Positions 47,808 through 57,184 of a stretch of 64,000 bases of DNA are shown here, one piece after another. The stretch lies in the NCBI RefSeq assembly GCF_018991925.1, contig NW_024729417.1, positions 2,501 to 66,500 on the forward strand, in the 5' to 3' direction. Both the position numbers and the translations under genes were made by a program. Under the pieces are notes generated by a model, which searched no databases, was not told where the DNA came from, and worked only from the letters and a program-made list of their open reading frames with translations. The first letter of the stretch is position 1. Every line of letters starts with the position of its first letter. The DNA is from Homarus americanus (taxonomy: Eukaryota; Arthropoda; Malacostraca; Decapoda; Nephropidae).

Positions 47808-47912
47808 GAGGGGAGAGGAGGGGAGGAAGAAGACAAGTGAGAGAAAGGAGAGGGAAAGGAGAGGGGAGAGGAGAGGCGAGAGGGAAGGGCAGGGAGAGGG
47901 GAGGTATCAGCA
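47808..47912. repeat. Purine tract (GGAGAGGGAAAGG)
   Basis: A/G-rich block directly after the pyrimidine tract, making another abrupt strand-composition switch at about 47803. Confidence 0.8.
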
Positions 47913-47987
47913 GGGGTTATTTACAACACACCTGTAATTACTCTTAGGTATTGACCGTGGGAAAAACCTCACCTGACCGAGTGACCC

Positions 47988-48108
47988 AAGGTGGTGGTGG
48001 TGGTGGTTGTGGAGGATACTGATAGTAGTAGTAGTAGTAGTAGTAGGAGTTGTTATGGTGGTGGTGGGAGTGGATAATGATAGTAGTAATAGTAATAGTA
48101 GTAGTATT
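47988..48108. repeat. (GGT)n / (AGT)n trinucleotide repeats
   Basis: GGT tract, AGT tract (48025-48045), GGT again, then AGT/AAT (48078-48106). A related AGTAGGAGTTGTTATGGTGG motif reappears at 48364-48383. Confidence 0.85.
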
Positions 48109-48524
48109 GTCCTTCTCTCTCCTTCGTTCGGCTTTGCTCTACCTCAGGGGAACGAGAGCATCGGCCCCAAAGCCGACAACAGTTGCAGATATTGACTATG
48201 AGGCAACAGTCACTGAATGCCGCATAGATCTGCAGCTCAACTAACTCAACACAGTTAGGATAGCTACTTATGTATTAGGATATTTAATATTAAGGTAATA
48301 AAATGGTGGTGAAGGTGTGGCTATTGGGGAAGGCTGGAGGCCATTAAAAAAAAAATTAGTGGCAGTAGGAGTTGTTATGGTGGTGGTGGTGGTAAAAAAA
48401 GAGGGGGGGGGGTGCCTCCTGGTGTATCGGGCCAACCTATTGGTTTGTAATTCCTAGTAATTATTTCCTATATCTCTCAGTTTTTCTTGATTCCCACCAC
48501 ACAGCAGGGATGGAGGAGGTTGGG
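48109..48524. other. Non-repetitive interval, no gene recognised
   Basis: Two short frames end here (Pro-Gln-Gly-Asn-Glu-Ser-Ile-Gly at about 48144-48168), but neither has a recognised domain. A G run interrupts at 48402-48412. Confidence 0.4.
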
Positions 48525-48830
48525 TCAGTAGTAAATTTGCTCTATCGGTGGAGAATAAACTGAGTCAGTCTTGATCCTCTCCACAAGGTTACTGGTATCT
48601 GAGTCTGTTGTACGAATTCCCTCATCAGAGTTTCTCCTCTCTACCTTGGAGACTATGGTCAGCTGAGCCAATTTTCCTTCCAACATTGTCGACGCGATAA
48701 CTGAAAAATAGAACAACGGATTTATATCAGACTTGGTGTGTTGATGCATTACTGTGTGAGCTAAGGCCTGGTTTACTTCCCTGTGTGGGGGTCTATTTGA
48801 CTCCATGAACGAGGTAGCGTCAACAAACAC
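48525..48830 (-). other. 101-codon open frame of protein-like composition, unknown
   Basis: This is the one non-repetitive, non-transposon frame here with balanced amino-acid composition (MFVDATSFMESNRPP at its start, ending near SPPIEQIYY). I recognise no family. It could be a fragment of a mobile-element protein, a decayed exon or chance. No splice-site or upstream evidence decides this. Kept only as a candidate. Confidence 0.2.
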
Positions 48831-48859
48831 CGGTGTATTACGACCGACCTGTGAGTCTT

Positions 48860-49560
48860 GATCTCAGACTTGTTTGATACTACAAATTGTTTCTTCTTTG
48901 TTTTAGGGAGTTAATTCTCACCTTTGTTCCTCTCTTTCCATTTTTCTTGCTGCTTCACGGTGGTCCTGTCATAGCTCATCGTTTAGGAGTCGGTAAGTAA
49001 TCTTAATTCGGATTCAAACACCAAAGGAAATATATAAAAAATTAGACCCTAACAACCAGCTGGACGTGTGTGGCCATAAAGACGCCTCAGAGTCGAGTAA
49101 ATATTTCCCACACTGCAGTAACGGAGACCGTGAACATAAATCTCTCGGGAGAGGAGAGGAGAGGCGGGGGAGCAGGGTATCTATATACCTTTAGAAATCT
49201 GAAAGGCGATTCCCCACTCAATGTAAATCCGGATTTGCCGTCGACGAACGCCCCGCGCCGCCAGAGATTCGGGGAAGCGTAATGTCAGATAGGCTTTTGC
49301 AACACATCTCTCGAGATCCGATTAAATACCAGAAAATTGGACGAAGTGACGCCATGAATAAGAAGATAAGACTCTGATAGAACATTTCAATCCAAATGTT
49401 TGGAAATATTAACTTTATCGTCATACACATAACTAAAGGAACACCACCCCCCCCCCCCGCATACGCCATAACTAACGCCTCGTTATGTAAACACGGCGGT
49501 GGAGGGGGTCGACCCGGGGACCTCCATCTACAGAGTGAATGGGGCAGCAGGCCGTGAGAG
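48860..49560. other. Non-repetitive island, no gene recognised
   Basis: Mixed-composition sequence with a C run at 49448-49460. Frames of 70-83 codons on both strands (49070-49282 +, 49218-49469 -) lack domains. Confidence 0.45.
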
Positions 49561-49564
49561 TCAT

Positions 49565-49745
49565 CTATTGAGGGACTCAGACATCACCGTTAAGAGGGCC
49601 ATCTGTCGACGGGACGGGGCACTCCTACGTGAGATCCGGTTATGGCAAGAGCCAGGCATATAGTGCCATCTGTGGAGGTAACTGGTCACCATTAAGGTCA
49701 TATACAGTATCGATATTTGATAGTAAGAGTGCCATCTGTTGAATG
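49565..49745. repeat. Diverged ~66-bp repeat with GCCATCTGT
   Basis: GCCATCTGT occurs at 49598, 49665 and 49731 (spacings 67 and 66), each followed by a G-rich or A-rich variant. A related TCATCTATTGAGGGACTC lies at 49561. Confidence 0.55.
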
Positions 49746-49884
49746 GCACTGTTGAGGCACATTAACTGAACCCTACATCAATGACCTTCCCACTGACTGT
49801 ATTAGGCAATATATCTCATCTTTACATACTGATATTGCTCAGTATGTCTTGATTCTTTACGGAAACTACTTTACCGATCTGTAG

Positions 49885-50848
49885 TGATGATGAATGGTGT
49901 TATATGTAGTGATGATGGGTGGTGTTATATGTAGTGATGATGGGTGGTGTTATATGTAGTGATGAGTGGTGTTATATGTAGTGATGATGGATGGTGTTAT
50001 ATGTAGTGATGATGGATGATGTTATATGTAGTGATGATGGGTGGTGATGTATATGATGATGGATGATGATGATGATGATGTTATATGTAGTGATGATGGG
50101 TGGTGTTATATGTAGTGATGATGGGTGGTAGTTATATGTAGTGATGATGATGGTGGTGTTATATGTAGTGATGATGGATGGTGTTATATGTATGATGAGT
50201 GATGATGAGTGGTGTTATATGTAGTGATGATGGATGGTGTTATATGTAGTGATGATGGTGGTGTTATATGTAGTGATGATGGGTGGTGGTGTGATATATG
50301 TAGTGATGATGGATGATGTTATATGTAGTGATGATGGATGATGTTATGTAGTGATGATGGATGGTGTTATATGTAGTGATGATGGGTGGTGTTATATGTA
50401 GTGATGATGGATGATGTTATATGTAGTGATGATGGATGGTGTTATATGTAGTGATGATGGATGATGTTATGTATGATGATGGGTGGTGATGTAGTGATGA
50501 TGGATGTGTTATGTAGTGATGATGGATGGTGTTATATGTAGTGATGATGGATGATGTTATATGTAGTGATGATGGTGGTGTTATATGTAGTGATGATGGG
50601 TGGTGTTATATGTAGTGATGATGGATGGTGTTATAGGTAGTGATATGGATGATGTTATATGTAGTGATGATGGATGTTGTTTTATGTGGTGATGATGGAT
50701 GGTGATATATGTAGTGATGATGGATGGTGTTATATGTAGTGATGATGGATGGTGTTATATGTAGTGATGATGGATATTGTTATATGTAGTGATGATGGAT
50801 GGTGTTATATGTAGTGATGATGGGTGGTGTTATATGTAGTGATGATTA
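49885..50848. repeat. 25-bp minisatellite (GTTATATGTAGTGATGATGG + ATGGT)
   Basis: About 38 copies of a 25-bp unit, alternating GGATGGT, GGGTGGT and GGATGAT endings, with occasional short units. It ends 110 bp before the Helitron helicase frame. Confidence 0.95.
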
Positions 50849-50959
50849 GACAATAAAATAATAACAGTTTAATGCTAAAAAAATATATTTTGCTGTACCG
50901 TTGTAGTGAAAAACATGGTGGAACTTACATACACCGTTAATGAACTATTTGGGGACTGA
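50849..50959. other. Short AT-rich lead-in to Helitron remnant
   Basis: AT-rich sequence followed by an in-frame TGA at 50957-50959 that closes the helicase frame upstream. The true 5' end of the element was not found. Confidence 0.4.
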
Positions 50960-50980
50960 ACAGTAGTTGCAAACAGGGAG

Positions 50981-52411
50981 TTGCTCAGAGAGACAGACTA
51001 CTCAGTTGAAGTACTGGTGAATTTTCTTGAAGAAAATGAGCCTCACCTGGTGCCTGACCAAGCAAATGCTTATGAACAGATCTTGCAAGCGATACAAGCG
51101 GAGCAGGGAGGTATGATCTTTCTCGATGCACCTGGCGGGACAGGAAAAACATTCCTGATCAACCTTCTGTTGGCCAAAGTCCGTCATCAGGGGAAAATTG
51201 CTCTTGCTGTGGCATCCTCAGTCATTGCTGCAACACTACTAGAAGGAGGATGTACTGCACACTCAACTTTTAAACTGCCTCTCAACCTCGCTCACAATGA
51301 GAATCCAGTGTGCAACATCAAAAAAGGATCGGCAAAGGCAAAACTCTTAGAAAAATGCAGCCTCATAGTCTGGGATGAATGCACTATGTCTCACAAGTTA
51401 GCATTTGAAGCATTGGACAGGACCTTGCAAGACATACGAGAAAATGACCAGCTCATGGGTGGCATTACAATGGTCATTGCTGGAGACTTTCGCCAGACCC
51501 TACCTGTCATTCCTCGAAGCACTACAGCTGATGAACTGAATGCGTGCCTCAAGGCATCATACCTTTGGAGAAGTGTTCAGACACTCACCCTATCCACAAA
51601 CAGGAGTGTACATCTACAAGGAGATCAGGATGCTGGACGGTTTGCAAACCTTCGACTACAGATTGGGAATGGAACTTTCCCTGTTGATTCAGAAGGACAA
51701 ATAATCATTCCTCAAGGATGTGGAAATGTTGTAAAGTCCTCAACTGAGCTCACTAACATGGTCTACCCAAACATTATCCACCACTACAAGGATCACAAGT
51801 GGCTGCGTGAACGAGCAATTCTGGCACCAAAGAATGAAACAGTGGCTGAAATCAACATGACTCTACTCAGACAGCTTCCAGGCAGTGAGACCTCATTCAA
51901 ATCTGTTGATACAGTAATCGACCAGGACCAAGCAGTCCAGTACCCTGCAGAATTCCTTAATTCTTTGGAGCCCGCTGGAATGCCTCCTCACCACCTCACT
52001 CTCAAGATTGGAACTCCTATAATGCTCTTAAGAAATCTTGAACCACCAATCCTCTGCAATGGCACAAGACTGGTGGTGAAGAACATGATGCCACATGTAC
52101 TGGAAGCTACAATACTGACAGGAAAAGCTAAAGGAGAGGACGTTTTTATACCAAGGATACCTCTCATCACCACTGACCTGCCATTTGAGTTCAAGCGACT
52201 TCAGTTCCCGGTTAAAGTGAGCTTTGCCATGACCATCTACAAAAGCCAGGGACAGTCCCTAAAGATGGTTGGCCTAAACCTGGTGTTTCCTTGCTTCTCT
52301 CATGGACAGTTCTATGTTGGATGCTCCAGAGTGGGAACTGGCAAAAATCTGTACATACTTGCTGCTAATGGCAAAACCAAAAATGTGGTCTACCTTAATG
52401 CACTACAGTGA
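50981..52411 (+). CDS. Helitron Pif1-like helicase, C-terminal fragment
   Basis: SF1B (Pif1/RecD2-type) DNA helicase domain of a Helitron Rep-helicase. Residue numbers count from 50981. Visible motifs are Walker A APGGTGKT (50-57), Walker B LIVWDEC (128-134), motif III AGDFRQTLPV (167-176), motif IV AILAPKNETV (279-288), MTIYKSQGQSL (417-427) and FYVGCSRV (444-451) with the likely arginine finger R450. The segment LRETDYSVEVLVNFLEENEP matches the usual sequence just before the helicase core. The Rep/HUH nuclease and the helitron-like N-terminal domain that should precede it (typically over 1000 residues) are absent. There is no ATG before Walker A: the frame opens after a stop at 50957-50959, 50981 is a TTG codon, and the first ATG is 51113. 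The C terminus (NGKTKNVVYLNALQ) is complete. The frame has no internal stop or frameshift over 476 codons. It is best seen as a 5'-truncated Helitron copy, probably not expressed as a full protein. A host PIF1 gene is less likely because of the compact single-exon C-terminal form and the Helitron-like 3' end. Confidence 0.85.
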   Translation: MLRETDYSVEVLVNFLEENEPHLVPDQANAYEQILQAIQAEQGGMIFLDAPGGTGKTFLINLLLAKVRHQGKIALAVASSVIAATLLEGGCTAHSTFKLPLNLAHNENPVCNIKKGSAKAKLLEKCSLIVWDECTMSHKLAFEALDRTLQDIRENDQLMGGITMVIAGDFRQTLPVIPRSTTADELNACLKASYLWRSVQTLTLSTNRSVHLQGDQDAGRFANLRLQIGNGTFPVDSEGQIIIPQGCGNVVKSSTELTNMVYPNIIHHYKDHKWLRERAILAPKNETVAEINMTLLRQLPGSETSFKSVDTVIDQDQAVQYPAEFLNSLEPAGMPPHHLTLKIGTPIMLLRNLEPPILCNGTRLVVKNMMPHVLEATILTGKAKGEDVFIPRIPLITTDLPFEFKRLQFPVKVSFAMTIYKSQGQSLKMVGLNLVFPCFSHGQFYVGCSRVGTGKNLYILAANGKTKNVVYLNALQ

Positions 52412-52423
52412 GACAATGTGGAG

Positions 52424-52449
52424 CCTCCCGGAGGGCGGCGATTCCGCTA

Positions 52450-52451
<2 letters not shown>
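52424..52451 (+). mobile_element. Putative Helitron 3' terminus
   Basis: Thirteen bases after the helicase stop codon there is a short GC-rich hairpin (CCTC-CCG-GAGG, 52424-52434). Twelve bases further lies CTAG (52447-52450) followed by T. Canonical Helitrons end in CTRR, 10-12 bp after a small hairpin, and insert between A and T. The match fits, but the stem is short (4 bp) and the 5' TC end was not located. Confidence 0.55.

Positions 52452-52523
<72 letters not shown>
52451..52523. repeat. (TA)n microsatellite at Helitron end
   Basis: About 36 TA units beginning at the T that follows the CTAG terminus. Confidence 0.95.
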
Positions 52524-52526
<3 letters not shown>

Positions 52527-53055
52527 ATCGTTTCGTCGCCGCCTGGTTCTGATAAAAACTTTACTCAATAATTGTAAGTTCTGTGTACATAATTTCTGCT
52601 TCAATGTAAAGAAACCTAACATTACAGTTGGGGAAGTGAAGGCGATCGAGTAAAGTGCCCGCCACTCTGCCTCCTTGTGTACCGAAAGCTTAATGTGCAG
52701 TGTACTGTATCCACACTGTCTCTAACGGGCCGCCATGTCTCTAAAACACACTTTCATTCACACACTCGAAGAATCTCTTGTCGCAGTGTTCCTTGACTAG
52801 AGGCACAGCTATATATACCCAGCATATATTCCTCATATACCGCCATTATAGCAAGACTGAAGGGGTGAGAAATATATCTAGTATAATCTCCCCCCATTAT
52901 AGCAAAACTGAAGGGGCGAGTGATATATTCAGCATATCTCTCCATTATACCAGCATATCTGGCCGGGGGCAGCAACCCTCGCTAGATATATAATCTCTCC
53001 TGCCCACAACTCAAAACAGGATTTACTGCCTTATAACATCCTATCGTTCGGGGGA
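52524..53055. repeat. Island with ~60-bp tandem duplication
   Basis: Mixed sequence. From 52790 to 52960 the segment CATTATAGCAAAACTGAAGG and TATATTCAGCATAT recurs two to three times at about 60-bp spacing. No gene was recognised. Confidence 0.5.
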
Positions 53056-53059
53056 TTTA

Positions 53060-54250
53060 TAACTGCGCTGCCTCAACGCTATGGTAGCTTAATGGTGATT
53101 GGATGTAGCTTCTGCCGGAGATGTCCAATAAAAACACGTCTTTAATAATCTAGTTCGCTAGACGTCCACAAGGGGTTTGTTTATCATCCCACCAACACGG
53201 TGTGGAGGCTTTACGGGGATTGGTAGGCTCATGTTTGCTGCATCCAATAAAAATGCTTCTTTAATATTAGCCCGCTCAGGGATTGTTTATTCTGCTGCCA
53301 ACACGGTGTAGTAGCTTGGCTGTGGTTGGATGAATTATTCAGGTTGTATCCAATGAAAGCATTCATTTTCATCATGCATATTATCTACTGTAGTGTATGA
53401 CTCGTCCGCTGAGGGTAATTACTTTTGCATCAAATCCGTATGGTAGCTTTTTGGTAATTGGCTACATTGTTTTGTTTGTAACCAATAAAAACCTTTGATG
53501 ATCGCAGAGTATGGGAAACATCCGCAAGGAGTTTATTTTATCCTGCACCAACATAACATGGTAGCTTAATGGTGATTAGCTATATCTTTTACGTTTAATC
53601 CAATAAAATTATGCTTCTTAATACTTCACTTAGAGGGATAGAAGCCTCGCGGTGATTGGCTGTAGCCTTTGCCGGGGATGGCCAATCAAAACTTTCCTCA
53701 TGACGAGAATACTCAGGATTCATCACACCGTCTTACCTATAACACACGGCATGAGAGTCCCACGGTGAGTGAAGGTCACTTCTGATGGCGCCATCCAATG
53801 AAAATACTTCTTTCTCGCTACTTCCAAGCACTATGGATGCCTCGCAGTGAGTGGCTGTCGTTTCTGTTGGCAATATCCTATCAAAACACTTTTTTTTTAT
53901 TTTCAAGGGAGGTTTATTGACGTCGCCACCTGCAACACGAAGTCGAGTCCCACGTTGATTGGCTACAGTTTCTACCAGGGATATCAGAGGTATCCAATAA
54001 AAACACTCCTTATGTTGAGTGTGTTTACTTCGCCACCTCCTAACGGGATGAAAGTCCCACGTTGATTGGCTGTCGTTTGTATTAGAGATGAAAGACCCAC
54101 GGTGATTGGCTTTAGTTTCTACAAGGGATGAAAGACCCACGGTGATTGGCTTTAGTTTCTACAGGGGATGAAAGACCCACGGTGATTGGCTTTAGTTTCT
54201 ACAGGGGATGAAAGACCCACGGTGATTGGCTTTAGTTTCTACTTGGGGGA
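53060..54250. repeat. CCAAT-box-rich degenerate tandem repeat
   Basis: About ten diverged units of roughly 90-120 bp. Each carries GGTGATTGGCTGTAG, then 25-40 bp further GATGTCCAATAAAAAC or a close variant. Every unit thus presents ATTGG and CCAAT as an inverted pair. The right end (54060-54240) contains a nearly perfect 39-bp subrepeat: GATGAAAGACCCACGGTGAT then TGGCTTTAGTTTCTACAGG. Short frames across it are repeat translations. Confidence 0.7.
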
Positions 54251-54650
54251 GACACCTAATAAAAACAGACGTTATAACTTGGTGACGGGATATTCACCAT
54301 AGAGTAGCTGCCTCGACCCTCCTACAGCCAGTTTTATGGAGAATAAGACGCTGATTTATATTCCCTTTGATATCCAGTGATCAAAATATGGCTGAAGGAG
54401 GGAGACAGACCACGTCACCTTCCCCTTCTACAGCGTCACATTATCTTTCCACCTCATCCAAGTTTAGTCCCTGAATCATAAAAAAAAAACCAATGATCAT
54501 TTCCTTGTTTACTTCCATTATCTCAGTAACATATGAATGATTACTTAACATCCACTTTGAGGTGACATAACTTAAAACAAAAAAAACGCCTTAAACCCGA
54601 CTTTTTTTCTTTTTTTTTACTGATTCCCAATAAAAATAGTGTAATAAAAG
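54251..54650. other. Mixed-sequence interval with A and T runs
   Basis: Non-repetitive interval containing A/T homopolymers at 54480-54489, 54578-54585 and 54604-54618. No gene, RNA or array recognised. Confidence 0.45.
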
Positions 54651-54654
54651 TCTC

Positions 54655-55065
54655 CTTCACTCCTCTTCATTATCTCTCACTCTTCTTTACTTTCCTCATT
54701 ATCTCTCACTCTTCACTTCCCTTCATTATACATTATCTCTCACTTCACTCCCCTTCATTATACATTATCTCTCACTTCACTCCCCTTCATTATACATTAT
54801 CTCTCACTCTTCACTTCATTATACATATCTCTCACTCTTCACTTCCCTTCATTATACATTATCTCTCACTCTTCACTTCCCTTCATTATACATTATCTCT
54901 CACTCTTCACTTCCCTTCATTATACATATCTCTCACTCTTCACTTCCCTTCATCATACATTATCTCTCACTTCACTTCCCTTCATTATACATTATCTCTC
55001 ACTCTTCACTTCCCTTCATTATACATTATCTCTCACTTCACTCCCCTTCATTATACATTACCTAG
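54655..55065. repeat. 34-bp minisatellite (CACTTCCCTTCATTATACAT)
   Basis: About 13 copies of a 34-bp unit with core CACTTCCCTTCATTATACAT then TATCTCTCACTCTT. Shorter units lack the CACTCTT segment. Confidence 0.93.
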
Positions 55066-55173
55066 TCACCATTTTAATTTTCATAATAATCATTCGGAAA
55101 TTTTAATATGCTCAAATTATCGCGTTTATTTCTATGAGCATTTTGGCGACGGCAGAGATATTGACGATAAGGG

Positions 55174-55174
<1 letters not shown>

Positions 55175-55210
<36 letters not shown>

Positions 55211-55420
55211 CAAAACAATGTAAATAATAGATAATACTTAAAAACAAACTCTTTCATAACTATCTATCTATCTACTATCACTAACTATCTAACTATTTAT
55301 CTATCTAACAATCTATTTCGCTTTCTCTATCTCTCTCTATATTTCTCTCCATGTATCTCTCTCTCTCTCCTTACTCTATTTCTATCTCAATATCTCTCTC
55401 TCTCTCACACACACACCTCC
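55175..55420. repeat. (CT)n and CTAT-type simple repeats
   Basis: CT tract (55181-55207), degenerate CTAT/ATCT sequence (55260-55330), then interrupted CT and CA tracts. Confidence 0.85.
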
Positions 55421-55534
55421 AGTTTGACTTACCATAGAGTTAGTGAGGCTGAGGCTGGAGGTTCACACGCCTGTTGCTTTATGTCAATATTGGTCCAGCG
55501 CCGCCAGCAGTGTCTGAAGGAGGCCACCCGTATC

Positions 55535-55537
<3 letters not shown>

Positions 55538-55596
<59 letters not shown>

Positions 55597-55616
55597 TGTG
55601 TGTGTGTGTGTGTGTG
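55538..55616. repeat. (TG)n microsatellite at LINE boundary
   Basis: TG tract with a single GGG interruption, ending exactly where the LINE-derived reading frame begins. Confidence 0.95.
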
Positions 55617-55975
55617 GTAAACGTAACGCTGGCGGACAACGGAAAAGGTATAAGGATAGTCTTAAGACAAACCTGAAAAAGTGCCAAATCGACCCCCTCA
55701 CCAAGGAGACGATTACTCCACACCGTAACGCTTGGAGGAGCACCACACGAAAAGGTGCCCATACTTTCGAGCTAGCCCGACTGCATACCGAGGCAGACAA
55801 GCGCCAACACCGGAAAGACGCTGCCACCGCCCCTCCCGCACTAGATGTAGCCCTCCACATGTGCAACATCAGTGAACGACCCTGCCGATCCCATATCGGC
55901 CTCTTGAGTTACCTCAGAGCTCACCAACCAAGGTGACATCCTTAATAACTCATATCATTGCATCATGGCTGGATG
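55616..55975 (+). mobile_element. Non-LTR retrotransposon (LINE) 3' end, copy 1
   Basis: The open frame reads GKRNAGGQRKRYKDSLKTNL, then NAWRSTTRKGAHTFE, and ends RSHIGLLSYLRAHQPR with a stop at 55937. A GKRN-GGQRKRYKD block, a conserved NAWR block and a terminal C2H2 finger typify the C terminus after the reverse transcriptase in many invertebrate LINEs. The finger is damaged here: the second Cys is Ser and the first His is Tyr. The 3' UTR AAGGTGACATCCTTAATAAC to GGCTGGATGATCG is shared with the inverted copy at 56250-56525. The reverse transcriptase itself is missing. Confidence 0.75.
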
Positions 55976-56029
55976 ATCGTTTCCTAGAATTTAATGCAAG
56001 GAAAATGAATGGGTCATGGTGTTACACTA

Positions 56030-56065
56030 TGAGAGAGAGACAGAGAGAGAGAGAAAGAGAGAGAG
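56030..56065. repeat. Short interrupted (GA)n tract
   Basis: GA repeat with CAGA and AAAGA interruptions, in the spacer between the two LINE tails. Confidence 0.85.
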
Positions 56066-56218
56066 AGAGTCAGAATTTTCTTTCTCGTGCTTGACCCTCT
56101 AACATCCAATTTAAAAGCCGAGACAAACTCTGAAATCAGTGGGAGGATGTGTAAACAGTGACATGACGTCTGCTGTGTGACATCTTCAGCGTGTGTGTAA
56201 TATCTGAAGTCTTACACA

Positions 56219-56257
56219 CACACACACACACACACACACTACTACTACTACTACTTT
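56219..56257. repeat. (CA)n and (CTA)n repeats
   Basis: CA tract then ACT trinucleotides. The latter are probably the 3' tail repeat of LINE copy 2. Confidence 0.85.
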
Positions 56258-56525
56258 GCTGTCACTCGGAATCGAGTATGACGATCATCCAGCTATGATG
56301 CAATGATATGAGTTATTAGGGATGTCACCTTGGTTAGTGAGTTTTGAGGTGACTAAAGAAGCCAATTCGGGACCGGCAGAGTCGTTCACATTCGTTGCAC
56401 ATTTGGGGGGCTACATCTAGTGCGGGAGGGGGGTGGTGGCAGCGTCTTTCCGGCGTTGGATGGATGGATGGATGGATGGAAGGTGCTGTGATAGGCGGCT
56501 GTGAAGGATAGAGGCTGTGCCCCAT
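56250..56525 (-). mobile_element. LINE 3' end, copy 2, opposite orientation
   Basis: On the minus strand the frame ends MCNECERLCRSRIGFFSHLKTH, an intact C2H2 finger (C-x2-C-x12-H-x3-H). It is followed by the same 3' UTR as copy 1 (AAGGTGACATCCCTAATAAC) and a tail GTAGTAGTAG at about 56240-56257. Upstream coding sequence is replaced by a CCAT tetranucleotide expansion (plus-strand TGGA units, 56458-56480). The two copies face tail to tail, about 275 bp apart. Confidence 0.75.
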
Positions 56526-56611
56526 TCAACTTCATTTCCTCAAATTAAAGCACGGGAAAAAAGTCACGGGGAAAAAAGTCATGTCAGTTACCCGTGAATC
56601 CGAGACATGAA

Positions 56612-56752
56612 CCCATCAATGTCTCGGGTTCAGAGATTCATGAGTCTCGGGTTCAGAGGTTCATGAGTCTAGGGTTCAGAGGTTCATGAGTCTAGGGTTC
56701 AGAGGTTCATGCATCTAGGGTTCAGAGGTTCATGAGTCTCGGGTTCAGAGGC
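56612..56752. repeat. 22-bp minisatellite (GGTTCAGAGGTTCATGAGTC)
   Basis: Six to seven copies of a 22-bp unit, GGTTCAGAGGTTCATGAGTC then TC or TA. Confidence 0.9.
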
Positions 56753-56989
56753 CTTTGATTACAGCAGCAGTAGTTGGCTGAGATACAGTAAATCGCTCTT
56801 ACCACCACAAAGTTACAGCAACTGTCGTGTCTTAATTACAGCAAGAGTTATAAGCCTCACCGTATTGCTGTATCCTCGTACACAGATTACAGCAACTACA
56901 GCAGGAGCGGCAGCGGTGGCGAAGTGTGCCAGTAGAGACCCTCCCTCGCCCGACACCAGTGCCAGTCTGACGCCCACCTGTTGTCACCC

Positions 56990-57180
56990 TGTCACGCTAC
57001 GTCACGACCACACCCTCACCCTCCCTCCCTCTAAACCTTTCTTCCTTGTCACACTTCCTCCCTCTCATCCTCCCTCTCTATTAACCTTCCTCCCTGTCAC
57101 ACATCCTCTCACATACCCTCCCTCCCTGTCACGTTTCCTTCTTGTCACGCTTCCTCTGTCACACTTAGGCTATGTCCCAT
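56990..57180. repeat. Pyrimidine-rich TTCCTCCCTGTCACAC repeat
   Basis: Degenerate units around CTTCCTCCCTGTCACAC. The same sequence type resumes at about 57987-58060, so the Harbinger element appears to have inserted into this repeat. Confidence 0.75.
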
Positions 57181-57184
57181 ATGC

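Noticed and set aside
50981..52411. Helicase frame as a host PIF1 gene
   Set aside because: It lacks the N-terminal region and a start codon, has Helitron-type C-terminal sequence, and is followed at once by a Helitron-like hairpin and CTAG-T.
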